A stretch of 33,209 nt of DNA from Bacillota bacterium (GCA_023443515.1 JAEZUC010000056.1:1-33209), one strand, 5' to 3'. Positions 7,044 to 15,611 are shown, numbered from the stretch's first letter. Program-made: numbers and translations. Notes: generated from the letters alone by a model not told the origin.

Positions 7044-7086
7044 GAGGGAGCTGTTTATTGATTATGTGATTCCTTTTGGTATTTAG
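7044..7086 (+). pseudogene. Second copy of the chaperone (T-part) 3' end
   Basis: These 43 bases align without gaps to 5761-5803, the end of the chaperone long form, with five mismatches. In the matching frame they read RELFIDYVIPFGI then stop, against RELFIGDVIPFDI in the complete gene. The differences include amino-acid changes typical of a homologous phage, so this looks like a scar from another phage and not a recent duplication. Confidence 0.8.
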
Positions 7087-7115
7087 TTTCATGAGGTTTT
7101 TCTACGTGATATAAT
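7087..7115 (+). promoter_or_regulatory. Candidate promoter for the acetyltransferase cargo
   Basis: A perfect TATAAT lies at 7110-7115, and TTTCAT at 7087-7092 is 17 bases upstream, a weak -35. It is placed directly after the chaperone scar and 50 bases before the first acetyltransferase start. This suggests independent expression of the cargo. Confidence 0.45.
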
Positions 7116-7165
7116 TAATTCATCTTTGTTTCATATTACGAACGACATTGAATTTGGAGGGACGA

Positions 7166-7723
7166 ATGAATTTTGAAATAATTCCTCTTTGTGAGGAACA
7201 CAAACAGCAATTTAAGAGAGATATGCAAGTTTCATTTCAGCAAGGTGCAGCTGATGGTTTTGGCGAAATGGAGGAAGAAATACTACCTGAAAGCCATATA
7301 GACCGTTCTCTTTCTGCTAAAGGTTCGATTGCTTATGAAGCCGTTGTAGACGGTATGCCAGTTGGTGGTGCTATTGTCGTGATAGATAAAGAAACACAGC
7401 ACAATCATCTTGATTTTTTATTTGTCAAGGTTGGTGTTCAGAGTAAAGGTGTAGGACAGTCTATTTGGAATGCCATTGAGAAATTGCATCCAGAAACAAA
7501 GGTATGGGAAACTTGCACACCATATTTTGAAAAGCGAAATATACATTTCTATGTGAATCGTTGTGGATTCCATATTGTAGAGTTCTATAACAAGAATCAC
7601 CCTGACCCCAATGACCATGATGGATATGAGATAGAAGAAGGAACTAATAAAGAATACTTTGAAGGTATGTTCCGTTTTGAAAAAATAATGAAGCAAACAA
7701 ATTCCAATTTGTCAAAAGAATGA
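7166..7723 (+). CDS. GNAT-family N-acetyltransferase (cargo)
   Basis: 185 residues from ATG 7166, chosen because GGAGGG at 7156-7161 serves it; an upstream in-frame TTG at 7148 has no ribosome site. The GNAT core is visible: 'GGAIVVID' strand, 'HLDFLFVKVGVQSKGVGQSIWNAIE', where the QxxGxG-type acetyl-CoA loop lies near residues 92-97, and 'FYVNRCGFHIVEFYNK' near the C-terminus. It transfers acetyl groups from acetyl-CoA to an unknown amine, in the cytoplasm. It is not a phage structural gene and is followed closely by a second GNAT gene, so the two form one cargo unit. Confidence 0.88.
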   Translation: MNFEIIPLCEEHKQQFKRDMQVSFQQGAADGFGEMEEEILPESHIDRSLSAKGSIAYEAVVDGMPVGGAIVVIDKETQHNHLDFLFVKVGVQSKGVGQSIWNAIEKLHPETKVWETCTPYFEKRNIHFYVNRCGFHIVEFYNKNHPDPNDHDGYEIEEGTNKEYFEGMFRFEKIMKQTNSNLSKE

Positions 7724-7819
7724 TTAATTCGCAATCTTTATAAATTGCAAGCATGTCTATACTAGAGAAAACACTGCATTTCAGATAGGGCCAGTAATTT
7801 TTAAGAAAAGGAGGGAAAT

Positions 7820-8326
7820 ATGTACAAGATACGCTATGCTGAAGTAAATGATGCTAAAGTACTGGGGAAAATTCATTCCGAATCATGGAAAACAGCATAC
7901 AAAGGTATAGTCCCTGATTCAGTATTGGATAACATAACTGCAGATAAAAGGGAGAGATATTTTGAAAAGGCGTTATCAGAAAACTTAGAAGAAGATACTC
8001 TTATATTTATAGATGATAAAGCAGTTGGATTAATGACTATTGGAAAATGTAGAGACAATGATAGAGATAATACTTACGGGGAAATATGGGGTATATATTT
8101 GTTGCCGGAGTATTGGAATAGGGGAATAGGCTCCTATTATATTAATTGGGGAATTAATGAACTGAAAAATAGAAATTATAAAAAGATTACATTATGGGTA
8201 CTTGAAGATAATCTGAAGTCAAGAAAATTTTATGAAAGAATGGGATTTAGACATGATGGCACAGTAAAAGAAATTGATTTTGGTAAAAAATTAAATGAAT
8301 TCCGTTATGAAATGGTTATTACATAA
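7820..8326 (+). CDS. Second GNAT-family N-acetyltransferase (cargo)
   Basis: 168 residues from ATG 7820 with AGGAGG at 7808-7813. It starts 'IRYAEVNDAKVLGKIHSESW', as in many small-molecule or protein acetyltransferases. The acetyl-CoA loop is 'YWNRGIGSYY' (residues 98-107) and the C-terminal motif is 'NLKSRKFYERMGFRHDGT'. It is not close in sequence to the neighbouring GNAT, so the pair did not arise by recent duplication. The substrate cannot be inferred; related proteins are often labelled as antibiotic or polyamine acetyltransferases, which should not be assumed here. A copy of the shared terminator follows at 8372. Confidence 0.9.
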   Translation: MYKIRYAEVNDAKVLGKIHSESWKTAYKGIVPDSVLDNITADKRERYFEKALSENLEEDTLIFIDDKAVGLMTIGKCRDNDRDNTYGEIWGIYLLPEYWNRGIGSYYINWGINELKNRNYKKITLWVLEDNLKSRKFYERMGFRHDGTVKEIDFGKKLNEFRYEMVIT

Positions 8327-8339
8327 TATTTACATAATA

Positions 8340-8400
8340 TACATTACCTTATAAAATATATAAATTTTTTTAGGCACTCTCTATCAGAGTGTCTTTTCTT
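8340..8400 (+). terminator. Rho-independent terminator, copy 2 of the repeated element
   Basis: Stem AGGCACTCT (8372-8380) and AGAGTGTCT (8386-8394) enclose a five-base loop, followed by TTTTCTT. With its leading TACATTACCTTA it is a diverged duplicate of 6981-7043. It lies directly upstream of the tape measure gene, probably its original phage position. Confidence 0.85.
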
Positions 8401-8429
8401 ATGCCCAAATTCAGAAAGGAGGTGGTATA

Positions 8430-10748
8430 CTGGCTGACAATTTTGGCTTGAAAATAGGCATTGAGGGTGAAAAGGAGTTCAAGGATGCACTAAAGGATAT
8501 AAACCAGAGTTTTAAGGTTTTAGGCTCTGAGATGAACCTTGTCTCCTCACAATTTGATAGGCAGGATAAATCAATTGATGCATTAACTGCAAGAAATCAA
8601 GTGCTTAACAAGGAGATAGATACGCAGAAGGAAAAGGTATCTACTCTTGAAAAAGCATTGCTGAATGCAGCCACCTCCTTTGGTGAGAATGACAAGCGAA
8701 CTCGAGCATGGCAGATTCAGCTTAACAATGCAAATGCAGATCTTAACAATATGGTAAAGGAGCTGGAGGATAATAAGAAGGCTCTGAATACCACAGGCAG
8801 CGGCTTTGATGAAGCGGAGAACAAGGTCAGTCAGTTTGACAGGGAAGTTAAGGAGACAGCGAATACGGCAGATAATGCAGGAAACCGCTTTGAAAAGCTA
8901 GGAGGTATTTTAAAGGGAATCGGTGTGGCAATGGGTGCTGCGCTTGTAGGAATAGGTGTCGTTGCTTCCGGTGCTGGAAAGGCATTGATTGAAATGTCTG
9001 TTAATGCTTCCTCATATGCTGACGATATTTTAACAATGTCTACAGTCACAGGCATGTCTACTGAGAGTCTTCAGGCATATAAATACGCTGCGGAGTTGGT
9101 AGATGTGTCTTTGGATACTCATACAGGTACAATGGCAAAGCAAGTAAAGTCCATGTCAAATGCCAGAGACGGATCGTCTAAGTTTGCGGAGGCTTATGCC
9201 AAGCTGGGCATTTCCGTAACAGACAGCAATGGACAGTTAAGAGATAGTGGCACAGTCTATTGGGAAGCTATTGATGCATTGGGGAAGATCTCAAATGAAA
9301 CAGAACGTGATGCTCTTGCTATGCAGATATTTGCAAAATCCGCACAGGATTTGAATCCGCTTATTGCTCAGGGCTCTGATGGAATCGCAGCGTTAACCGA
9401 AGAAGCTAAGCAAATGGGTGCTGTTATGAGTGTTGACTCTCTCTCTGCACTCGGAAAATTTGACGATAGTGTTCAGAGACTAAAAGGTGGAGCCGAAGGG
9501 GCTAAAAATGCACTTGGGATGGTATTGCTGCCTCAGCTCCAGGTACTGGCGGATGATGGAGTTACCTTACTTGGTAACTTTTCAAGAGGATTAAACGAAG
9601 CCGGGGGTGATTGGAGCAAGATATCGGCTGTTATCGGTGAAACAGTTGGGGGCATTGCAAGCACAATAATGGAGAACCTGCCTAAATTAATCCAACTGGG
9701 ACTTGATATAGTAACCTCAATCGGAGGTGCAATACTAAATAATCTTCCGGCTATAATCAATGCGGCTGTTTCAATTGTAATGACTCTGATAAAGGGTCTC
9801 ATAGATGCCTTGCCCGCAATAACAGAGGGAGCACTCAAGCTTGTTATGGCACTGCTGGATGGAATTATAGAAAATCTGCCTGCCTTGGTTGAGGGTGCAA
9901 TTCAAATGGTAATAACCTTGGCAAATGGTATCGGAGAAGCACTGCCCAAGCTTATACCTTCTGTTGTGGACGCAATCCTTTTAATAGTAGGAACCCTTTT
10001 ACAAAACATGGACAAGATTCTGGATGCAGCCTTTAAAATCATTGATGGCCTGGCAAAGGGTTTGATTGATTCACTTCCGGCACTTATAAAGGCACTCCCT
10101 AAAATAATATCGTCGGTTATCAACTTTATAACCAGTAATCTTCCCAAGATAATTGAAGTGGGTTCTAACCTCACATACGAGCTTTCCATGGGCCTTGTTA
10201 AGGCAGTACCTTTACTGGTTGCACAGCTCCCGCAGATTGTGACTGCAATTTTGGTGGGTATTGGACAAGCTGTTGTATCAATTGTTGAGATTGGTAAAAA
10301 CATAGTAAAGGGACTGTGGGAAGGTATTACCGGAATGGCAGGTTGGATACAGGACAAGATCAGTGGTTTTGTAGGAGGAATTGTAGGTAATATAAAGGGC
10401 TTGCTGGGAATACATTCACCTTCTACGGTTTTTGCTGATATTGGTGCAAATATGAGTAAGGGCCTGGGGATAGGCTTTGTAAAGACAATGGCTGATGTAG
10501 AAAGGGACATGAAAAAGGCAATACCTACTGATTTTAATATCAGCAAATCAGATATATTGGCTTCTATTAGTGGAACAAATGCTGGTTTAAATGAAAGTGT
10601 CTTTGTTCCGGTCGGGAATAATAATATGTCGTCTTATGGTAATGGCATCATTCAGAACATTACAATAAACAGTCCTACTCCGCTAACTCCCTCGGAAATA
10701 GCAAGGCAAATTAAAAATACATCAAGACAGATGGCCCTTGAATGGTAG
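8430..10748 (+). CDS. Tail tape measure protein (probable CTG start)
   Basis: About 772 residues. The N-terminal part is a long coiled coil (about 10-150), then a Gly/Ala-rich membrane-like segment 'GIGVAMGAALVGIGVV', and later many hydrophobic helices built from repeats of the type 'LPALI.GA..LV..L..GI' (about 420-640). The protein sets tail length and takes part in DNA ejection; by the usual relation of about 0.15 nm per residue the tail would be near 115 nm. AAGGAGGT at 8416-8423 precedes CTG 8430, giving MADNFGLKIGIEGE, the usual family N-terminus. The first ordinary start in frame is TTG at 8448, which would remove six conserved residues. Confidence 0.9.
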   Translation: MADNFGLKIGIEGEKEFKDALKDINQSFKVLGSEMNLVSSQFDRQDKSIDALTARNQVLNKEIDTQKEKVSTLEKALLNAATSFGENDKRTRAWQIQLNNANADLNNMVKELEDNKKALNTTGSGFDEAENKVSQFDREVKETANTADNAGNRFEKLGGILKGIGVAMGAALVGIGVVASGAGKALIEMSVNASSYADDILTMSTVTGMSTESLQAYKYAAELVDVSLDTHTGTMAKQVKSMSNARDGSSKFAEAYAKLGISVTDSNGQLRDSGTVYWEAIDALGKISNETERDALAMQIFAKSAQDLNPLIAQGSDGIAALTEEAKQMGAVMSVDSLSALGKFDDSVQRLKGGAEGAKNALGMVLLPQLQVLADDGVTLLGNFSRGLNEAGGDWSKISAVIGETVGGIASTIMENLPKLIQLGLDIVTSIGGAILNNLPAIINAAVSIVMTLIKGLIDALPAITEGALKLVMALLDGIIENLPALVEGAIQMVITLANGIGEALPKLIPSVVDAILLIVGTLLQNMDKILDAAFKIIDGLAKGLIDSLPALIKALPKIISSVINFITSNLPKIIEVGSNLTYELSMGLVKAVPLLVAQLPQIVTAILVGIGQAVVSIVEIGKNIVKGLWEGITGMAGWIQDKISGFVGGIVGNIKGLLGIHSPSTVFADIGANMSKGLGIGFVKTMADVERDMKKAIPTDFNISKSDILASISGTNAGLNESVFVPVGNNNMSSYGNGIIQNITINSPTPLTPSEIARQIKNTSRQMALEW

Positions 10749-10758
10749 GAGGTGTGTC

Positions 10759-11610
10759 TTGCAGAAGCTGATAATAACAAATCAAAGAGGAGAAAGTATT
10801 ACTCTTGGCAGTAATGCTCCATACTTCCTTGAAACTCTGGATGGTGCATCGGAGGTCAAAGTTACGATTGAAAGTCAGAAATCACCCGGACAGGACGGTT
10901 CCGGCTATATGGGAAATACCCTAGAGGAAAGGGAGTTGACAATTGAAGGTACCATATTAACCAGAAGCAACCCTGATGAATTATTAAATGCCAGACGTAA
11001 AATGCAGGAGGTACTAAATCCGAAACTTGGAGAAGTCACAATTACATATATCAACAGGAGCATTGTAAAGGAGATAAAGGGAATAGTTCAGTCTACTCCT
11101 GCCTTTCCGGGCAAGCAGGGTAGCAAGGGCGTCGGGTTCCAGAAGTTTTTAATTACTTTACTATGCCATCAACCCTTTTGGCTTGATACATTTTATGAAG
11201 GTAAAGAGCTTTCATATATAGTTGGGGGCTTGAAGTTTAAGACCACTTTTCCCACCGCCTTCTCTAGCAGAGGGTTTCAGAGAAGGGCAGTTAATTCCGG
11301 TGATGTTACCACCCCAGTTAACATTGAAATAAAGGGTCCGGCTGTCAATCCAATGGTGACAAATGAAACCACCGGAGAATATATAAGGATCAACCGGGAG
11401 CTGGAAGAAAACGATGTACTCAGTATTTCTACAGCATTTGGAGAAAAGCATGTTTTAATCAACGGGAATAATGCCTTTCACTATATTGATTTAAACAGCA
11501 CCTTTTGGCAGCTCGTTCCCGGAGAGAACATATTAAGCTATAACAGCAACAATGATAGCATTAACACCAAGGTACAGATAAAGTGGAAGAACCGATATAT
11601 TGGCTTATGA
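10759..11610 (+). CDS. Distal tail protein (Dit-like, phage tail family)
   Basis: 283 residues from TTG 10759, chosen because AGGAGGTG at 10747-10754 lies just before it; the frame is open further upstream, to 10738. Signature: 'LIITNQRGESITLG…YFLETLDGASEVKVTIES' and 'GYMGNTLEERELTIEGTIL…LLNARRKMQEVLNP', then 'LCHQPFWLD'. This is the N-terminal ring domain of Dit proteins, which join the tail tube to the baseplate. The remaining C-terminal half (about 165-283) is a beta-rich domain. The gene overlaps the end of the tape measure region, the standard order. Confidence 0.88.
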   Translation: MQKLIITNQRGESITLGSNAPYFLETLDGASEVKVTIESQKSPGQDGSGYMGNTLEERELTIEGTILTRSNPDELLNARRKMQEVLNPKLGEVTITYINRSIVKEIKGIVQSTPAFPGKQGSKGVGFQKFLITLLCHQPFWLDTFYEGKELSYIVGGLKFKTTFPTAFSSRGFQRRAVNSGDVTTPVNIEIKGPAVNPMVTNETTGEYIRINRELEENDVLSISTAFGEKHVLINGNNAFHYIDLNSTFWQLVPGENILSYNSNNDSINTKVQIKWKNRYIGL

Positions 11611-11624
11611 CGGGAGGTTAACAG

Positions 11625-12353
11625 GTGGCAGAAAGCTATAAATTTTTTGATAGTATAGATGGAACCGATGAACGGTATTACACTGCCGATGAATTTGCAG
11701 AATATTTCAGGCAGTTTATAAGAAACGGTATTTTCAACGGCGGGGGAATCCTCAAGGTTGGAACAGACAAAGTAAATATGAAAGTATACATGAAACCGGG
11801 ATACGCATGGCTTGAAGGATATTTGTACACGCTTGACACAGAGAATTTATATCTTGAGCATGATATGGCAGACCCTACCTTGGACAGAATTGACAGAGTA
11901 ATTATACGCCTTGATAAAACTCTGGAAAACAGATATATAAAGGCCTTTATCCTAAAGGGAATTCCCTCAGAACAACCAACACCAATGGAATTAACGAGAA
12001 ACGACAACATTTATGAAATATCTCTGGCTCAGGTAAGAATTGTTGCAGGAAAGAGCTATATCGAGGATTATCAAATCACGGATGAAAGGTTGGATAATAC
12101 TGTTTGCGGGCTTGTTACCCATTTGTTTGACCAGGTTAATACAACGGAAATATATAACAGGTTTGAAGCATGGATGGATAGCAAAACCTCAGAGCCGGAG
12201 GGTGATTTCTACAGAGAGTGGAAAGGCTGGTTTGAACAAATAAAGGATACAAGTAATCTTGTAACCAAAGCAGAATTTGAGGCACATTTGTGGGATATGC
12301 CTCGTGTAGCAGCAATTTTAAACGCATATAAAAATATAGGAGGTGCATTATAA
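11625..12353 (+). CDS. Baseplate / upper fibre structural protein
   Basis: 242 residues from GTG 11625 with GGGAGG at 11611-11616. It opens MAESYKFFDSIDGTDERYYTADEFAEYFRQFI, then 'MKPGYAWLEGYLY' and 'TLDRIDRVIIRLDKTLENRYIKAF', a structural protein common in clostridial and Paenibacillus phages, usually placed after Dit. The N-terminal half looks like a baseplate-binding module and the C-terminus is helical ('YREWKGWFEQIKDTS'). I infer that it links the fibre module to the tail tip; the exact role is not known. Confidence 0.75.
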   Translation: MAESYKFFDSIDGTDERYYTADEFAEYFRQFIRNGIFNGGGILKVGTDKVNMKVYMKPGYAWLEGYLYTLDTENLYLEHDMADPTLDRIDRVIIRLDKTLENRYIKAFILKGIPSEQPTPMELTRNDNIYEISLAQVRIVAGKSYIEDYQITDERLDNTVCGLVTHLFDQVNTTEIYNRFEAWMDSKTSEPEGDFYREWKGWFEQIKDTSNLVTKAEFEAHLWDMPRVAAILNAYKNIGGAL

Positions 12354-12354
12354 T

Positions 12355-12798
12355 ATGCCAGCAAATACAATACCAATTTATCCTGCAAGTCCTAACATAT
12401 CAGGTGTCAATATACTAACTGCTGATACAAATATAAAAGCTCCTGTAACAAATGGGAGGGTCTTAGCTACTGGCGGTACTAATGGTACAAGAGTGGATGC
12501 TATTAAGATAAGAGCCCTTGGAACTAATGTTGCTTCCGTATTAAGGATTTATTGGAATGACGGACAAGGCACAGCAGAGGTAAATTTTAAACTAATACAC
12601 GAGGTAGCATTAGCAGCTTCAACAGCCCAGACAGCTGCTATCACAGGAGTGGACACGATACTATTACCAATCAATTATGCCAACGATGGAAATGGTGTAT
12701 TACCCCCGGCTTTAAACGCAGGACAAAAAATATATGTATCCCTAGGCACGACTGTGGCATCGGGTTATTCTGTAACCTTTATGGGAGGGGATTATTAA
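12355..12798 (+). CDS. Small tail structural protein
   Basis: 147 residues from ATG 12355, with AGGAGG at 12338-12343 eleven bases away. It is beta-rich and threonine/alanine-rich, with no transmembrane or catalytic motif. 'GRVLATGGTNGTRVDAIKIRALGTNVASVLRIYW' (read in pieces) resembles small jelly-roll tail proteins that precede fibre genes. It ends overlapping the next gene's ATG, indicating coupled synthesis. The function as fibre or head/tail decoration is inferred from context only. Confidence 0.6.
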   Translation: MPANTIPIYPASPNISGVNILTADTNIKAPVTNGRVLATGGTNGTRVDAIKIRALGTNVASVLRIYWNDGQGTAEVNFKLIHEVALAASTAQTAAITGVDTILLPINYANDGNGVLPPALNAGQKIYVSLGTTVASGYSVTFMGGDY

Positions 12799-13616
12799 TG
12801 GGGAGAAGCTTTGGGGAAAGTTTCGTAAGGCCAAAAAGTGATAAAGGACAAGGCACCCCAGCAAAAGTTGAATATACAGGTTCTTGTAAGATAGTTGCAG
12901 AAGGCCCTATCAGAGGTTATATAGAATGCTATACTTCCGGTAAATTAACTTTCATAGATAGATTACCTAGTAAGATTGACGTATTCTTAGTAGGCGGTGG
13001 AGGAGGTGGCGGAGGTGGTGGATATACCAAAACGTACTACAACGTAGCTCCTCCTGGAACCTCCACTATATACGTGGGTTCAGGAGGTTCAGCAGGCATC
13101 AATGGGGGTAACAGTACATATCCTAATTTAACTTCTGCCGCGGGTGGTTATGGTGCAACTTCCAGTAATGGCGGTAACGGAGGAAGTGCTGGCGGAGGAG
13201 GAATGTATTGTACCAGTAGCTACTTCTCTTGGGGTGGTGTTGCAGGTTCCAATGGGGGTAATGGAACTCCCGCCTCTTATTCTAGTGGCGGTAGCTCTGG
13301 TGCAGGGTCCAATGGTACTGGACAAGGGACACCAACAACGGACTTCTGGGGCAGGATCCATGCAGGTGGTGGGGCTGGTGGTGCTGGTGGGACTGGCTCC
13401 ACAGGTAGTAATTCCGGTGATCCTGGAGTTTCATCCTTTATCGAAGGAACAGGTAGTGCTGGCACTAACGGTTCAGGCACTGTAGGTTCACCTGGTGGTC
13501 TGGGTGGTGGCGGCTATGGTGGAGGAGGTGGTGGTGGTGGCTGTGCCAGTTCCAGAGGTACTGGAGGAACTGGTGGATCAGGTATAGTAATTGTAAGATG
13601 GGGATACCCAACGTAA
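12798..13616 (+). CDS. Glycine-rich tail fibre / adhesin-like protein
   Basis: 272 residues. The first 65 residues look like a mixed domain, and about 65-260 is strongly glycine-rich, with runs of G near residues 69-76 and 240-248. It ends 'GGSGIVIVRWGYPT', a closing motif common to glycine-rich phage tail proteins. Polyglycine type II helix bundles in phage adhesins (gp38 of T-even-like phages) have similar glycine runs separated by variable loops, so a receptor-binding role is plausible. Base composition is visibly higher in G and C than in neighbours because of the glycine codons. The variable loops would give host range. Confidence 0.75.
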   Translation: MGRSFGESFVRPKSDKGQGTPAKVEYTGSCKIVAEGPIRGYIECYTSGKLTFIDRLPSKIDVFLVGGGGGGGGGGYTKTYYNVAPPGTSTIYVGSGGSAGINGGNSTYPNLTSAAGGYGATSSNGGNGGSAGGGGMYCTSSYFSWGGVAGSNGGNGTPASYSSGGSSGAGSNGTGQGTPTTDFWGRIHAGGGAGGAGGTGSTGSNSGDPGVSSFIEGTGSAGTNGSGTVGSPGGLGGGGYGGGGGGGGCASSRGTGGTGGSGIVIVRWGYPT

Positions 13617-13633
13617 TTTTACAAGGAGGTTTT

Positions 13634-13927
13634 ATGGAAGCTTTAAGATGTGCTGTGTTAGCACAAGATGGAACTACGGTTGAAAATATAATAATAGCAG
13701 ATCAGAGCTTTGCGTATGCTAACGGCGCAATCATCTGTGGTACCATACCCGTCGCTATAGGAGATTCCTACAAGGACGGGTATTTTTATAGAAAGGGAGC
13801 TAAACTGGAGGCCGAACAAACAGAGATAGAAAAGTTACAAATTCTAGTAGAGAATTTGATAATCGATAATCTAAATATGCAAGCACAGATTGATGATTTA
13901 ATTGCATCTAGTTTAAAGGGGGCATAA
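13634..13927 (+). CDS. Small tail-tip associated protein with C-terminal coiled coil
   Basis: 97 residues from ATG 13634, where AAGGAGGT at 13623-13630 has correct spacing. It has a beta-rich N-terminal half ('TTVENIIIADQSFAYANGA…GDSYKDGYFYRKG') and a leucine-rich heptad region 'EIEKLQILVENLIIDNLNMQAQIDDL' (in pieces) that should form a coiled coil. Similar small proteins follow fibre genes in other clostridial phages. Its role, perhaps fibre assembly, is uncertain. Confidence 0.65.
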   Translation: MEALRCAVLAQDGTTVENIIIADQSFAYANGAIICGTIPVAIGDSYKDGYFYRKGAKLEAEQTEIEKLQILVENLIIDNLNMQAQIDDLIASSLKGA

Positions 13928-13932
13928 AAGTC

Positions 13933-14055
13933 ATGTTCGAAAGATTAAGTTATTTATATAAGGTTAATAGAGTTACATCAAACCATTTGGACATTGCTAT
14001 ATCAAAGGGATGGATTACAGAAAAGCAAAAGACTGAAATTACAGGAGAAGGATAA
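13933..14055 (+). CDS. XkdX family small phage protein
   Basis: Only 40 residues: MFERLSYLYKVNRVTSNHL, then DIAISKGWITEKQKTEI. It is a clear match to the XkdX pattern (MFERLK..Y..G.VT...L..AV.KGWIT..Q..EI). XkdX proteins lie near tail fibre genes in PBSX-like and clostridial phages and have no known function. An AAGGGGG purine tract at about 13916-13922 precedes the ATG. Confidence 0.8.
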   Translation: MFERLSYLYKVNRVTSNHLDIAISKGWITEKQKTEITGEG

Positions 14056-14073
14056 AAGAGAAGCGGGTGGAAA

Positions 14074-15171
14074 ATGAAACCGATACGGATATTAACACCT
14101 TCACTTGAGCCATTGGGGGAGATAGACAGCTATCTTTCCCTTTCTTTTTGTAGGCGGTACCATTCCTATGGGGAATTTGAGCTTGTACTGAACAGGAAGG
14201 CGGGAGGTGTAAGCAAGATTGAAATTAATACATTAATCATACTTGGACAGAATGTAAATAAAGCGGGCATCATTCGGCACAAGGAAATCAAGACAAATGA
14301 GCGTGGAGAAGAAATATTGACCTGCAAGGGCTGTACACTTGGGGGAATATTGCAGCAGAGAATCACTATTCCGCCAGACGGCCAGGCATATGATATCCGG
14401 GAAGCCTCGACTGAGTCAGTTATGAAAAGCTATGTCCAAAGAAACTGTATTGATATACCAGAAATGGCCTTTCCCAACCTGAGAATAGCTCCAAGCCTGA
14501 ACCGGGGACAGTCTTTAAAATGGCAAAGTAGGTATAAAAATCTGGCGGAGGAGCTTGAGCAAATAAGCCAGTTCTCAGGTCTGGGATGGCAGATTTATTT
14601 GGATTTTAATTTAAAGAAGTGGGTCTTTGACACATATGAGGGTAGGAACTGCTCGGTAAACCAGCAGAATAACCCTCCGGTAATCTTTTCACCGGAGTTT
14701 GAAAATGTAAAGTCTCAGGAGTACGCGGACAGTATCGTAGGATATGCAAACTATGCAGTAGTTGCAGGCCGGGGAGAAGGAGCAGACAGAGAGATCGTTA
14801 TGCAGGGTGCCGCTGACACTGGTATAGACAGGTATGTAACCTTTGTTGATGCAAGGGATGCGGAAAACAAAACGGATTTATCAGTAAGGGGAAATGTGAG
14901 GCTATCTGAATTAAAGAGACTATATTCATTTCAGGCCGAGGTTCTTGTAAAGGGCCCCTTTGAATATCAGAAGGATTGGGAGGTTGGAGATATAGTAACA
15001 GTTCAGAACAAGGATTGGGGTGTAATAATGGACAGCAGGATTACGGAGGTAACAGAAATATATGAAGCTGGGGGATTTCAACTTAAAGCCGTTTTCGGCA
15101 ACAGCCTTCCTACATTAAGTCAGAAACTGAAATCTGCATTTAAGGATGTAAAGACGGTAGTGACAAGTTAA
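14074..15171 (+). CDS. Tail protein, siphovirus Gp37-like (Tal-type, baseplate)
   Basis: 365 residues, beginning MKPIRILTPSLEPLGEIDSY, with 'RRYHSYGEFELVLNRKAG', 'IRHKEIKTNERGEEILTCKGCTLGGIL', and later 'WQSRYKNLAEELEQISQFSGLGWQIYLD' (quoted in pieces). This is the layout of the ReqiPepy6 Gp37-like family, the N-terminal baseplate hub domain of tail-associated lysin proteins. It has no peptidase domain, so it is the hub part only. It lies after the fibre genes and XkdX and before lysis genes, although its usual place is directly after Dit. Confidence 0.85.
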   Translation: MKPIRILTPSLEPLGEIDSYLSLSFCRRYHSYGEFELVLNRKAGGVSKIEINTLIILGQNVNKAGIIRHKEIKTNERGEEILTCKGCTLGGILQQRITIPPDGQAYDIREASTESVMKSYVQRNCIDIPEMAFPNLRIAPSLNRGQSLKWQSRYKNLAEELEQISQFSGLGWQIYLDFNLKKWVFDTYEGRNCSVNQQNNPPVIFSPEFENVKSQEYADSIVGYANYAVVAGRGEGADREIVMQGAADTGIDRYVTFVDARDAENKTDLSVRGNVRLSELKRLYSFQAEVLVKGPFEYQKDWEVGDIVTVQNKDWGVIMDSRITEVTEIYEAGGFQLKAVFGNSLPTLSQKLKSAFKDVKTVVTS

Positions 15172-15217
15172 TAAACATTTATATACCAAAGCAAATTGAA
15201 TTTATGGGAGGAAAAAC

Positions 15218-15611
15218 ATGAAGGGGATTATACAAACAATACAGGCACTCTTTACAGCAACAGGTGTATTTGTCGGTTGGGTCCTGGGAGGCTTTGACGG
15301 GTTTATGTACGCATTGCTTGCATTTGTGGTAATCGATTATCTGACCGGGATAATGGTTGCAGTACTGAAGTGAAATAGGATTCAGGGGGATATTCAAAAA
15401 GATATTAATTTTCATTCTGGTGGGGGTTGGAAACATAATAGATGTATACATAATCGGTAATGGCAGTGCAGTCCGCACCGCCGTTATTTTTTTCTACATA
15501 TCAAATGAAGGCATTAGCATTTTTGAGAACATAGGAAAAATTGGCCTACCGATACCTGAAAAATTAAAAAGGGCCTTGGAACAAATAAAAGAGGAGGACA
15601 AAAGTAAATGA
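15218..15611 (+). pseudogene. Phage holin gene broken by a frameshift
   Basis: The first frame (15218-15373, 51 residues) reads MKGIIQTIQALFTATGVFVGWVLGG…FVVIDYLTGIMVAVLK then stops, with two hydrophobic segments. Another frame continues SEIGFRGIFKKILIFILVGVGNIIDVYIIGNG…RALEQIKEEDKSK to 15611. Together they match the clostridial toxin-secretion/lysis holin family, which makes the membrane hole for the endolysin. About ten bases separate the two parts where the family has some seven residues, so a small out-of-frame deletion is likely. GGGAGG at 15206-15211 serves the start. Confidence 0.8.

Noticed and set aside
13128..13485. Overlapping ORFs in other frames of the glycine-rich gene
   Set aside because: These are shadows caused by GGT/GGA/GGC-rich repeats; they have no ribosome sites and the main frame has a clear product.
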